A stretch of 64,000 bases of DNA from Sphaerisporangium rhizosphaerae (GTDB lineage: Bacteria; Actinomycetota; Actinomycetes; Streptosporangiales; Streptosporangiaceae). The notes below the pieces were generated by a model. That model did no database searches. It was not told where the DNA came from and saw nothing but the letters and a program-made list of their open reading frames with translations. Position numbers and translations under genes: made by a program. Of the stretch, positions 8,071 to 16,143 are shown in pieces (positions within the stretch are counted from its first letter, which is position 1; each line of letters begins with the position of its first letter). The stretch is from NCBI RefSeq assembly GCF_042665155.1, contig NZ_JBHTCG010000003.1, positions 62,001 to 126,000 of the forward strand, written 5' to 3'.

Positions 8071-9132
8071 TCATTCTCCGGGAAGCCACCAGGTGTAGAT
8101 CTTGCCGCGTACCCTGAATGAGTCGATCTTCTTCAGCGCGCCGTCGGACGGGTCGACCCTGCTGGCCGTCACCCGCGTCAGCGTGCCGTCGTCGCTGGAG
8201 CGCAGCCGCCAGAGCGTCAGCTTGCCGGACTCGTCCCAGTCGAGCCGGTAGGGGCTCTCGGAGGAAGGGACGTTCAGGTCGACGGCCGGTGAGACCGCGT
8301 CCGTGGACAGGTCGTACAGCCGCAGGCGTGGCCTGCCGGACGTCGGGACGATCACGACCCCCACCGTGACGCCGTCGTCGGCGAGCGCGATGGGCGAGTT
8401 GTTCGACACGACCTGCGGCACCTCCCGGCTCTCGCCGGCCTGGCCGTCGGTGTCGTACACCGTGAACTCGGTGGTGTTGTCCGCGGTCGTGCGCGACAGC
8501 AGAACGCGCCGGCCGTCGGGGCTGAACCCCTGCACATCGTCCTTACCGGGCAGCTTCACGACCTCACCCGACCTCAGGTGCACGACGAGCGTCGGCAGCT
8601 TGCCGCTCGCGTCGCCGTAGTCGACCACGACGGTGTCTCCGTCGTGGGAGAGCGTGGCCGCGACGTCCTCCATGCCCAGCCTCTTCGGCAGCTTGGCCGA
8701 GGAGCCGGGGAGGCCGTGGCTGCGGCCGCTCGCCACGTCCTTCCACACCAGCTTGTGGTCGGACCTGCGGAAGTACACCACCCGCGAGCCGTCGCCGCTG
8801 ACCGCGAACGGGGCGCTCGACTCCTTGTCCGGCCTGCCGTCGGCGCCGCGCGGGTACACGGTGGCCTCCGGCACCTTCACGGTCTTCCCGTCGCGCAGGC
8901 TCAGCGTCCACGAGCCGCACGGGGTGACGTAGTCACCCTTGGCGCAGCTCGCCACCCAGGCGTACCTGACCGCCTTGCCGCTCGCTGTGTTCGTAGTGTG
9001 CGTGGTGTGTGTGGTCTCCCGGGTCTTCGCGGTGGAGGCGGCTCCCGTGAACGCCTCCGCCGGGCCGGTGAGGGCGGTGGCGGTGGCCATGGCGGCCATC
9101 GCCAGCAGTGCCATTGTGCGCGTCCGCTTCAT
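8071..9132 (-). CDS. Secreted TolB-like beta-propeller protein
   Basis: 353 aa with a clear signal peptide (MKRTRTMALLAMAAMATATALTGPAEA). The mature part is made of repeated beta-propeller blades, shown by the recurring APFAVSGDGSRVVYFR, TLSHDGDTVVV and GFSPDGRRVLLSR type strands (WD40/TolB-like, S/DG-R-V pattern). It probably sits outside the membrane as a binding module. ATG 9132 is preferred over the longer frame because a GAGAGG site lies just before it and the signal peptide begins there. A second protein of the same design is encoded at 29823-30773. Function unknown. Confidence 0.75.
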   Translation of the reverse strand: MKRTRTMALLAMAAMATATALTGPAEAFTGAASTAKTRETTHTTHTTNTASGKAVRYAWVASCAKGDYVTPCGSWTLSLRDGKTVKVPEATVYPRGADGRPDKESSAPFAVSGDGSRVVYFRRSDHKLVWKDVASGRSHGLPGSSAKLPKRLGMEDVAATLSHDGDTVVVDYGDASGKLPTLVVHLRSGEVVKLPGKDDVQGFSPDGRRVLLSRTTADNTTEFTVYDTDGQAGESREVPQVVSNNSPIALADDGVTVGVVIVPTSGRPRLRLYDLSTDAVSPAVDLNVPSSESPYRLDWDESGKLTLWRLRSSDDGTLTRVTASRVDPSDGALKKIDSFRVRGKIYTWWLPGE

Positions 9133-9282
9133 GCGTGATCCTCTCGTCACCCTCAATAGATGCAGGTCTCCGACGAAAAGTTGAGTCACGATTCAGCGTC
9201 GGCCGAGCCCCGACCGGCGACCACAAAACGACGGCAGCCACAATCAGCTTTCAATCGCGATATGTCGCGCTATGTCGATGCG

Positions 9283-10380
9283 TTATGCCCCGTCAATCGA
9301 CGCAATTCGGTCATTCGAGCGGTGGAGGTCGCGTTCGATACGTGTGCTCACGTTGCTCAGCACGAGCAGGCGCATGAAGTCCTCCCTGGGCAGCCCGCTG
9401 AGCCCGAGGGCGGCGCGGGATGCGGCGCTCGCCGCCTCGGCCGGTGAGGCGTTAAGGGCGCTCCGGAGGACGACCAGCGTCTGACTTGCCAGATCCAGCC
9501 GGTCCGTCTCACTCCCGCCGGGTGCATCTCGGAGCATCTTCGCCCGTATGTCACCGGCCTGCCGGCTCAATTCGGAGCGCAGGGCGTCTCGTTCTCCCTG
9601 GGCCGGCTCGCCATGATCAAGTATTCGCATGACCTTACCGGGAAGTGGACCTTCGAGTGAGGCGGCCGCGATGACGATGGAGACGACCTGTCTGAGGACG
9701 GCAGAGGCCATCGCCGGGGACGGATCGTCGAGGATCCGCGCGAACTCCGGCTCGTCCAGGAAGGGCGCTCGGGGATACCGGTACGCGGCTGGAACGAGGG
9801 GGTCCGGGAGCGCATCGGTGATCTTGAAGACGTATCGGGGAGATCGCAACCACGCGGGAGTCAGCGGCTGTCCGCTGATCTTCTTTCCCAGTGCGAGGAC
9901 GCGCGCTTTGAGTTGCTCGGTCGTAAGACCTTGCCGCAGGCCCACTTCGGCCAGAATGCCGTCCAATGCGGCTGGATGAGCTCCCGATCGTCGCTCGGGG
10001 TCGAGGAGTTCGAAGGCGGTTTCGGTCACGCCGTCTACGGCGTAACCGATGGAGCTGTCCAGCTCGACGTTCCAGTGGACGTTGAAAGCTCGGCCCCCTT
10101 CGGAGAGCGACTCCAGGATGACGTTCCTCGAGCCCTGGTATCCACCTGGTTCGTACGCGATCGTCCAATCGCCGATCGTGGCGAGCTGCACCAGTTCAGC
10201 TGTGTCGTCTTCTTCGAGTTCCTCGATCTCGTCTTCCGTGGCCCACAGCCCGGTCTCCACGTCCGCGCCGAACCTGCGCGCCACCTCGTCCAGGTCACGC
10301 TCCTGACACCAGGTCAGGCACGGTTGCCTCGACAGGCCGGCGTGCAGTAGCTCCGAGTACTGCGCATCGGCGGAGCTCAT
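9283..10380 (-). CDS. DUF6461-like protein of unknown function
   Basis: 365 aa, soluble, no signal peptide or membrane helix. The N-terminal 150 residues resemble the DUF6461 type: LTWCQERDLDEVARRFGADVET, an acidic run (IEELEEDD), then LATIGDWTIAYEPGGYQGS. The C-terminal half is helical (many Ala/Leu/Arg) and unlike anything I know. The start at 10380 has a GAGGTGA site 5 bp before it. The smaller gene at 18181-18801 shares the N-terminal pattern, so the family is duplicated in this region. Such families are abundant in actinomycetes and uncharacterised. Confidence 0.6.
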   Translation of the reverse strand: MSSADAQYSELLHAGLSRQPCLTWCQERDLDEVARRFGADVETGLWATEDEIEELEEDDTAELVQLATIGDWTIAYEPGGYQGSRNVILESLSEGGRAFNVHWNVELDSSIGYAVDGVTETAFELLDPERRSGAHPAALDGILAEVGLRQGLTTEQLKARVLALGKKISGQPLTPAWLRSPRYVFKITDALPDPLVPAAYRYPRAPFLDEPEFARILDDPSPAMASAVLRQVVSIVIAAASLEGPLPGKVMRILDHGEPAQGERDALRSELSRQAGDIRAKMLRDAPGGSETDRLDLASQTLVVLRSALNASPAEAASAASRAALGLSGLPREDFMRLLVLSNVSTRIERDLHRSNDRIASIDGA

Positions 10381-10607
10381 ATCGTCACCTCGGAAACGTG
10401 GTCCGCCGGGGAGCAAGCGTCAACACCGTACAGCTCCGCCTTGGCGCGGCGCCCGTGGTCACACCCGACATGTACGTGGGGAGTGGCCCGAGGCACAGGA
10501 GAGAGCGCGTGCCCTGGTGGACGGCGCGCTCGGCCATGTGCCCCGGATGTGCCCCCCGCGGGCTCCGCCCGATGAGCCGGCAGGTCGGAGCCGTGAAACT
10601 CGACCGG

Positions 10608-11099
10608 CTAGCGGTAGTTCGTGAACTGCAGGGCGATGTCGAGGTCCTTGCCCTTCAGCAGCGCGATGACATCCTGGAGCTCGTCCTTCTTCTTCGAGCT
10701 GACCCGCAGCTCCTCCCCCTGGATCTGCGCCTTGACCCCCTTGGGCCCCTCATCTCGGATGATCTTCGAGATCTTCTTCGCGTGCTCCTGGTCGATGCCC
10801 TCCTTGAGGCCGACGACCAGGTGGTACTCCTTGCCGGACAGCTTCGGCTCGCCCGCGTCCAGCACCTTCAGCGACAGCCCGCGCTTGATGATCTTCTCCT
10901 TGAACACGTCAAGGACGGCGCTCGCGCGTTCCTCGCTGTTGGCCTTGATCTCGATGTTGTTCTGACCCGACCAGGCGATGCCCGCGCCCGTGCCCTTGAA
11001 GTCGAAGCGGTGCCCGACCTCCTTGACCGTCTGGTTCAGCGCGTTGTCGACCTCCTGACGGTCGATCTTGCTCACCACGTCGAAACTGCTGTCGGCCAT
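10608..11099 (-). CDS. yajQ: YajQ-family nucleotide-binding protein
   Basis: 163 aa, full family length. Begins MADSSFDVVSKIDRQEVDNA and contains RFDFKGT, SEERASAVLDVFKEK, KVQIQGEE-like (KAQIQGEELRVSSKKKDELQ) and ends DIALQFTNYR, all typical of YajQ (UPF0234). Some family members bind cyclic di-GMP, others tRNA or GTP; the ligand here cannot be told. The start at ATG 11099 is fixed by the conserved N-terminus. It is transcribed away from tRNA-Tyr and marks the left core edge of the accessory region. Confidence 0.95.
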   Translation of the reverse strand: MADSSFDVVSKIDRQEVDNALNQTVKEVGHRFDFKGTGAGIAWSGQNNIEIKANSEERASAVLDVFKEKIIKRGLSLKVLDAGEPKLSGKEYHLVVGLKEGIDQEHAKKISKIIRDEGPKGVKAQIQGEELRVSSKKKDELQDVIALLKGKDLDIALQFTNYR

Positions 11100-11239
11100 C
11101 GGTATAGGTGTCCTCTCTCGTCCCTCCGACCCTAGCGACCCAGGAGGTGTCGCGTGTGGATCAGGGCGTCGGCGGCCGTTGTCACAGCCGCCCCGGAAGT
11201 CCGCTATTCTTCTACCTGTCGCCGCGAGAGCGAAGACAC

Positions 11240-11321
11240 GGCAGGTTGCCCGAGTGGCCAAAGGGAGCGGTCTGTAAAACCGTCGGCTCAGCCTACCCAG
11301 GTTCGAACCCTGGACCTGCCA
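11240..11321 (+). tRNA. tRNA-Tyr (GTA)
   Basis: 82-nt class II tRNA. Acceptor GGCAGGT pairs with ACCTGCC (11314-11320), discriminator A at 11321, no encoded CCA. Anticodon loop CTGTAAA gives GTA. The variable arm is long, as bacterial tRNA-Tyr requires, and the T-arm is CCAGG-TTCGAAC-CCTGG. This gene is the attachment site of SLP1 in S. coelicolor, and its 3' half is duplicated at 16093-16140. Confidence 0.97.
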
Positions 11322-11324
11322 CAC
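11274..11324 (+). repeat. Left copy of tRNA-Tyr-derived direct repeat (attL-like)
   Basis: 51 bp from the anticodon loop through the tRNA 3' end and into the downstream CAC. It matches 16093-16143 in all but about two positions (one in the variable arm, one before the T-arm). Similarity continues outside the tRNA through the terminator. Such a 3'-tRNA repeat is the usual scar of tyrosine-recombinase integration. Confidence 0.8.
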
Positions 11325-11332
11325 AAGCCAGC

Positions 11333-11369
11333 ACGGCCCCTGACCAGCAGAGATGCGGTCAGGGGCCGT
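11333..11369 (+). terminator. Terminator of tRNA-Tyr
   Basis: Perfect 13-bp stem (ACGGCCCCTGACC / GGTCAGGGGCCGT) with an 11-nt loop, followed by TCTTGT. The matching hairpin beside the second repeat copy (near 16150-16185) has lost pairing, so this is the working one. Confidence 0.85.
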
Positions 11370-11512
11370 TCTTGTCATGTCCGGCTGTGTCCGACCGTCA
11401 CCGGCTCTCTACGGGTGATCGTGCCCAATGCGTGCCCAAGGATCGGCCGGCGGTGTTCGGGTGTGGCGTATGGCATGCTCGCCCGTGGACGTACTTCGCG
11501 TAGACCCGCTAG

Positions 11513-13106
11513 CTACTTGCCCCTGAAAAAGAGGCTTTGAGGCTCGGGCGGATCTTGCCGGTCGGTTGAGGCTTGATCGAGTTGGCTGGGTGTCGGCTCT
11601 GCCGGAGCAGCAGCCGGTAGTCAGCCGCCGATCACGGCCATCCGCTGCAGGTTGTAGGCGAAGATCCCCAGCCCGGCCCAGGTCTGAGCGCCTCCGAGAC
11701 GGCGTAGCCGGGTCCGGCGGAGTCCGAATGTCCGCTTGAGGTGACTGATACGGGCTTCGACTCCCACCCGCCAGTTGCGCATCCGCCGGAAGCTGCGGGT
11801 GTGCTCGTACTCACGCCGGGACTTGCTGAGGGTGCCACCACGCTGCAGGCCGATGTGCCGCACCCCCAACTCGGCCAGGGCCTTGTCTGCTGCCGCGGTA
11901 CCGAATCCGCGATCGCCGACGACGGTGGCCGGGACACGGCCGGTCCGCTCGATGACCTGCTCGACAGCCGGGACAAGTTGGGGAGCATCACTGGGATTGC
12001 CCTTGTTCAGCCGATGGAAGCAGATGAAGCCACGTTCGTCTTCGGCCACCAGCAGGGTGTAACCGAACTGGGTCGGGTGCTGGGGCTTGCCCTTGCGGAT
12101 CGGACGGGCATCGGGGTCGGCCAGCGACACCATCCGGTCGGGGATGGTGCGGTTGCCGGCCAGGCGTTGCGTGGTCTGAGCCAGCAGCCGACCGGTGCCC
12201 GACACCGTCTGCTCCAGATCGTTGATCAGGCGTGCGAGCCGCCTGGAGGGCCGACGCGATAGGGCACGGCGGGCATTGCGGATCACCTGCGCCACCTGCG
12301 CCGACGTCGTGGCCGCGATGCCGGCGATCTCGCCGGTGAGCCGATCGATCTCCCCCAGCGCCTGGCCGGTGCGCCGCCGCAGGGTGCGGCTGATCTGCTT
12401 CAACCGGCGCCCCGCTGAGCGGCTGCGGTTGCGAAACGGGGTCCGGATCGCCGCGCCCGCCGCTTTGATGCGCCGTACCAGCCCGCCCAGTTTTCGGACC
12501 CCGTGCTCCAGAAGGTCGGCATCGGTGGGGTGGTCGATGTCGGCTTCGACCACGGTGGTGTCGATGCGCAGCTTGTGTCCTCGCAGTAGCTTGTCCTCCG
12601 TCAGCTTGCCCACCAGTGCGGTGTTGAGCTGGTCGAACACCTCTGGTCCCGCCCGCCGGACCAGTTTGATCAACGTCGTTGAGTGCGGCACCCGCCCATC
12701 CAGTGGAATGCGGCAGAAGCGACGCCAGCTGATGGAATCGGCGACTTCCCGGCACAGCGATTCATAGCCCAGCTGGTAGCGGTGTTTCAGGTACAACATT
12801 CGCACCAGGCAGGAGATCGGCACCGACGGGCGCCCCAGCCGGGCGTGGAACAACCCTCTCCAGGGTGCAATGAACCGCTCATCATCAAGGTAGGCGTCGA
12901 TCCGGGCCAGCTCCTGCGGTAGCCGCGTCACCTCCTCCGGCAGCAGCGTCTCCCACAACGCGATCTGTTGCCCCGAGACACGCAGCACCGGTTACCACCT
13001 CCGGCGGGAACGACATCGACGTCATTCTCAACCGGCCGAGCCTGCCAGCGCTGTGATTGCCGAGGTCAGAAGTGCCTACCTCGAACCCTTCTTCAGGGGC
13101 AAGTAG
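11513..13106 (-). mobile_element. IS5-like insertion sequence, complete
   Basis: 1.6-kb element with near-perfect terminal inverted repeats: left CTACTTGCCCCTGAAAAAG, right (reverse complement) CTACTTGCCCCTGAAGAAG. Both ends are flanked by CTAG (11509-11512 and 13107-13110), read as a 4-bp target duplication of the YTAR type used by the IS5 group. Because CTAG is palindromic, the exact ends may shift by a few bases. It lies two bases from the stop codon of the secreted-protein gene. One transposase gene fills it. Confidence 0.85.
11621..12988 (-). CDS. DDE transposase (IS5-superfamily, ISNCY-like)
   Basis: 455 aa. The N-terminus carries a DUF772-type domain (RLGRPSVPISCLVRMLYLKHRYQLGYESLCREVADS). 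The catalytic triad is readable: Asp in LRIDTTVVEADID, Asp in ATVVGDRGFG, Glu in RVGVEARISHLKRTFG. An Arg-rich helical insert of about 110 residues (roughly 175-285) separates the first two catalytic residues and explains the size. The GTG start has a CGGAGGTGG site upstream. No frameshift or stop, so the element may be active. Its family could also be called IS1202/ISNCY; I cannot resolve this without a search. Confidence 0.85.
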   Translation of the reverse strand: MLRVSGQQIALWETLLPEEVTRLPQELARIDAYLDDERFIAPWRGLFHARLGRPSVPISCLVRMLYLKHRYQLGYESLCREVADSISWRRFCRIPLDGRVPHSTTLIKLVRRAGPEVFDQLNTALVGKLTEDKLLRGHKLRIDTTVVEADIDHPTDADLLEHGVRKLGGLVRRIKAAGAAIRTPFRNRSRSAGRRLKQISRTLRRRTGQALGEIDRLTGEIAGIAATTSAQVAQVIRNARRALSRRPSRRLARLINDLEQTVSGTGRLLAQTTQRLAGNRTIPDRMVSLADPDARPIRKGKPQHPTQFGYTLLVAEDERGFICFHRLNKGNPSDAPQLVPAVEQVIERTGRVPATVVGDRGFGTAAADKALAELGVRHIGLQRGGTLSKSRREYEHTRSFRRMRNWRVGVEARISHLKRTFGLRRTRLRRLGGAQTWAGLGIFAYNLQRMAVIGG

Positions 13107-13112
13107 CTAGGG

Positions 13113-13772
13113 TCACGCGGTCCTCAGACGCCACCCTTCGAGGTGGGTCGGCGCGATGGTGTGCTGCGGGTACCAACCCCACTCCTCGCATTGATCGCCG
13201 GTCACGGGCGTCTTGCCGTCGGTCTTTCTCACCCGCCATGCCTCGATGGCGTAGTCCACGTTGTATCCGTCCACGCCATATTCGGCGATCAACCGGGTTC
13301 TCGGCGGCACGGTCGTCTCCAGGTTCACCCCGATGGAGGTCGTGCGGCTCATCTCGATAGTGGCACTGACGTTGGCGGTGAGATAGGGCCCCGGGGTCGC
13401 GGTGACCCCGGTCGTGGCCGCGACGCGGAACGTTTGGGATCTCGATGACGAGATCGTGTATCTGACAGGGGAGTCGGTGCCGTTATCAAGTAGCTGCCCG
13501 TCGCTGACGAGGAACTGGGGCGTGACGGACAGCGTCGTGAACCGATACCCTTCCCAAACTGCCACCCCCCTGCTGTAGGCGATGAGCTTCCATTCGGTTA
13601 TCCCGTTGGGGCAGGGCACGATCGCGCCGGCGTTGGCCGCGGTCGGGGTGACCGTCACGGCCAGCACGGAGAGCAGGATCGCCATCGAGGTGATGCCACC
13701 GAGCCGGGTGCGCCGCCTTCGCCCGGCTCCTGATCGGGTTCGCTTCGCCGAACCGTTTTTCGGTACGTTCAT
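13113..13772 (-). CDS. Secreted beta-rich protein, possibly aerolysin-like fold
   Basis: 219 aa with a twin-Arg-rich N-terminus and a hydrophobic signal segment (ITSMAILLSVLAVTVTPTAANA). The mature part is beta-strand rich with long alternating Ser/Thr patterns (SPVRYTISSSRSQTFRVAATTGVT, ATIEMSRTTSIGVNLETTVPP) followed by TRLIAEYGVDGYNVDYAIEAWRV. This alternation and the pro-pro turn resemble ETX/MTX2 or aerolysin-type pore-forming domains, but that is only a pattern match. GGGAGGG lies before ATG 13772. The IS end sits 2 bp after the stop, so the gene seems intact. Confidence 0.55.
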   Translation of the reverse strand: MNVPKNGSAKRTRSGAGRRRRTRLGGITSMAILLSVLAVTVTPTAANAGAIVPCPNGITEWKLIAYSRGVAVWEGYRFTTLSVTPQFLVSDGQLLDNGTDSPVRYTISSSRSQTFRVAATTGVTATPGPYLTANVSATIEMSRTTSIGVNLETTVPPRTRLIAEYGVDGYNVDYAIEAWRVRKTDGKTPVTGDQCEEWGWYPQHTIAPTHLEGWRLRTA

Positions 13773-14065
13773 ATTGCCCTCCCAGTGCTGATTCGACGCG
13801 GAAGCAGTACGGCGACAGGCCTATCTACCGGGCGTCGGCATGCATGATTAAGGACGTCCGGAGTTCTGTGAATGGGTCCGCTCGCGAAAGTCATGTGAAC
13901 GATGCCGGCGCCCACATCATCTACGGGCCCCCGGAACTTGACCAGGGCCCAAATTGAGTGAGCGTTTCATCCTGATTTGTGCGGCCGCGCGTTTCCCGTG
14001 TCCGCGGGGGGCAGTGGCTGTCCTGCAGCGGTGCGCCGCCGACGCGGGTGCGGGTGCGGGTGTAG

Positions 14066-14347
14066 CGGACCACGGGGCCCTGTCGTGCGCAGCATCCCGA
14101 CGATCTGCTGGACGAGCAGGACGCCGCCGAGTACCTCGGCGTGAGCTACGCCGCGGTCCGCCATGACCGGGCCGCAGGCCGGCTCGGCGATGCGTGGAGA
14201 GAGGTCGGTGGGGTGTCGCATGCCCGCCGCGCCGACCTCGACCAGGTGATGACCGCCCGGCCTGGACGCGGAGTCGGTGGTGGCAGGCCCTGGCTCGCAG
14301 TATGCACATTCGTTAGCCCCAATAAGGTCAGGGCGCACAATCTGTGA
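14066..14347 (+). pseudogene. Remnant of an excisionase-like HTH protein
   Basis: The frame is open from 14066 (after TAG 14063) to TGA 14345-14347 and encodes DDLLDEQDAAEYLGVSYAAV followed by HDRAAGRL, the winged-helix pattern of Xis/AlpA-like excisionases of actinomycete integrative elements. There is no convincing start codon or ribosome binding site before this helix, and the tail becomes non-conserved. The end overlaps the MerR gene on the other strand. With the tRNA repeat it suggests a decayed integrative element. Confidence 0.45.
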
Positions 14348-14723
14348 CGTCGTCTCGCAAACCCAGACGGCTCTCGTAGATGGCCACCTTATGGGTTATC
14401 AGCTCGAGGCAGTCGTTGAGTTCGTGCATCTGTGCGAGCACCCGCTCCTGATGTTCGCGCAACACCTCCAGCCGTTCCACCTCGTTGCCTTGGCCCGCCT
14501 TGACGAGCTCGGTGTAGCGCCGGATGTCGGTCAAGGGCATGCCGGAGGCTCGCAGCCGGATGCACACGCCCAGCCAGTCGACGTCGCCCGCAGCGTAGAC
14601 CCGGTGGCCTGCGGCTCCCCGCCGTACCGGCTGGGCCAGCAGCCCCTCCCGCTCGTAGAAGCGGAGTGTGTGCACGCTGAGCCCGGTGCGTTCGGCGACC
14701 TGGCCGATTCTCAAACCCGACAT
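14328..14723 (-). CDS. MerR-family transcriptional regulator
   Basis: 131 aa. N-terminal MerR helix-turn-helix (LRIGQVAERTGLSVHTLRFYEREGLL) with the wing (RVYAAGDVDWLGVCIRLRASGMPLTDIRRY), then a dimerisation coiled coil (about 75-120). No Cys-rich effector site is seen, so it is more like regulators of aldo-keto reductases and other oxidoreductases than the metal sensors. It is divergent from the aldo-keto reductase, and the 48-bp gap carries a MerR-type promoter. Likely activates that gene. Confidence 0.85.
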   Translation of the reverse strand: MSGLRIGQVAERTGLSVHTLRFYEREGLLAQPVRRGAAGHRVYAAGDVDWLGVCIRLRASGMPLTDIRRYTELVKAGQGNEVERLEVLREHQERVLAQMHELNDCLELITHKVAIYESRLGLRDDVTDCAP

Positions 14724-14733
14724 GTGGCCCAGT

Positions 14734-14764
14734 TTGACTTAGAGTCGGCTCTAGATTCTACGGT
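14734..14764 (+). promoter_or_regulatory. MerR-type promoter of the aldo-keto reductase gene
   Basis: TTGACT at 14734-14739 and TACGGT at 14759-14764 are separated by 19 bp, the overlong spacing typical of MerR-activated promoters. The spacer carries the dyad TAGAG-TCGG-CTCTA (14740-14753). The -10 ends only 7 nt before the ATG at 14772, so the transcript would begin at or next to the start codon. Confidence 0.7.
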
Positions 14765-14771
14765 CCGAGGT

Positions 14772-15821
14772 ATGAGATATCGCATCCTCGGCGGCACCGG
14801 CATCGAGGTCAGCACCCACTGCCTCGGCACCATGATGTTCGGCGCGTCCGGCAACCCCGACCACGATGACAGTATCCGCATCATCCACACCGCTCTCGAC
14901 CACGGCATCAACTTCGTCGACACCGCCGACATGTACTCGGCGGGCGAGTCCGAGGAGATCGTGGGCAAGGCGCTGCAGGGCCGGCGCGACGAGGTGGTGC
15001 TGGCGACCAAGGTGCACTTCCAGATGGGGGACGGGCCCAACCGCAGCGGCAACTCGCGGCGTTGGATCATGCGCGAGGTCGAGGCGAGTCTCAAGCGGCT
15101 GCGCACCGACTGGATCGACCTCTACCAGATCCACCGTCCCGACCACCGGACCGACATCGAGGAGACCCTCTCCGCACTGACAGATCTGGTACGGCAGGGC
15201 AAGATCCGGGCCTTCGGCAGCTCGGCCTTCCCAGCGCACGAGACGGTTGAGGCCTACCACGTGGCTCGGCAGCGCGGCCTGTACCGCTTCCGCACCGAGC
15301 AGCCGCCGTACAACATCCTGGCCCGCGGCATCGAGGGCGACGTCCTTCCCACTGCGCAGCGGCTCGGTATGGGCGTGCTCACCTACAGCCCGCTGGGCTG
15401 GGGGTTCCTGACCGGCCGATACCGCAAGGGGCAGCAGGTCGACATGTCGCAGGGCCGCGCCGCGCTCGCGCCGGAACGGTTCGACCCGTCGGTCCCGACC
15501 ACCGCAGCCAAGTTTGAGATCGTCGAGGAGCTGGTGAAGCTGGCGGACGAGGTCGGCTGCACCCTGCCGGAGCTGGCCGTCGCCTTCGTCGCGTCACACC
15601 CGGCGGTCACCTCGGTCATCCTCGGCCCGCGCACGATGGAGCAACTGGAGAGCTTGCTGAAGGGCGCCTCACTGGCGCTCGACGACGCCGTGCTCGACCG
15701 GATCGACGAGCTCGTGCCACCCGGCACCAACGTCTACCACCCTGTCGGTCTCTGGAGTCCCGCACCCCTGACCGACCTCGCGCTGCGCCGCCGCCTGCTC
15801 GGCGACCGCGCCGCGAGCTAA
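14772..15821 (+). CDS. Aldo/keto reductase
   Basis: 349 aa NADPH-dependent oxidoreductase of the AKR superfamily, cytoplasmic TIM barrel. Begins MRYRILGGTGIEVSTHCLGTM. The catalytic residues are present: Asp and Tyr in VDTADMYSAGESEEIVGKAL, Lys in VLATKVH, His in WIDLYQIHRPD. The C-terminal cofactor region (TSVILGPRTMEQLESLLKG) is complete. ATG 14772 is chosen from the conserved N-terminus; no Shine-Dalgarno precedes it, consistent with a leaderless mRNA. Divergent from a MerR gene, which probably controls it. Substrate unknown. Confidence 0.9.
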   Translation: MRYRILGGTGIEVSTHCLGTMMFGASGNPDHDDSIRIIHTALDHGINFVDTADMYSAGESEEIVGKALQGRRDEVVLATKVHFQMGDGPNRSGNSRRWIMREVEASLKRLRTDWIDLYQIHRPDHRTDIEETLSALTDLVRQGKIRAFGSSAFPAHETVEAYHVARQRGLYRFRTEQPPYNILARGIEGDVLPTAQRLGMGVLTYSPLGWGFLTGRYRKGQQVDMSQGRAALAPERFDPSVPTTAAKFEIVEELVKLADEVGCTLPELAVAFVASHPAVTSVILGPRTMEQLESLLKGASLALDDAVLDRIDELVPPGTNVYHPVGLWSPAPLTDLALRRRLLGDRAAS

Positions 15822-16092
15822 CCCAGGAACCGTACGCGACACGATCCTGGTGTTGGGAGCGGCCGGCACGACCGGCCGGCCGCGCGCGTCGCCGTAGGCA
15901 GCTCGTGGAAGGAGCAATGACCGACCAGGGACGGCGTCGGCCGAAAAGAGGCCCGCTGCGGGACTAGGCACCAATCCCCGGGTACGCCTCTCGTAAGGAC
16001 CTACTGCCGAAGTTGAGACGAGGGCTGGCGGAGTGAAGAACCCTGGATCTGAGATTCAGGGGCCGGGGTAGACGCGTTTTCGCGGTGAGACG

Positions 16093-16140
16093 GTAAAACC
16101 GTCGGCTCAGCCTGCCCCGGTTCGAACCCTGGACCTGCCA
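16093..16140 (+). pseudogene. 3' half of tRNA-Tyr (attR-like remnant)
   Basis: Carries GTAAAACCGTCGGCTCAGCCT, the T-arm and ACCTGCCA of tRNA-Tyr but no acceptor 5' strand or D-arm, so it cannot be a working tRNA. The repeat runs on to 16143. Downstream CCAGCAGAGATG and flanks copy the tRNA-Tyr terminator region in decayed form. Bases 15822-16092 between the reductase gene and this remnant hold no gene I can see. Confidence 0.8.
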
Positions 16141-16143
16141 CAC

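Noticed and set aside
11400..11512. An integrase remnant next to tRNA-Tyr
   Set aside because: The GTGCCCAATGCGTGCCCAAG bases look like ends of integrase genes, but no frame gives a recognisable tyrosine-recombinase motif.
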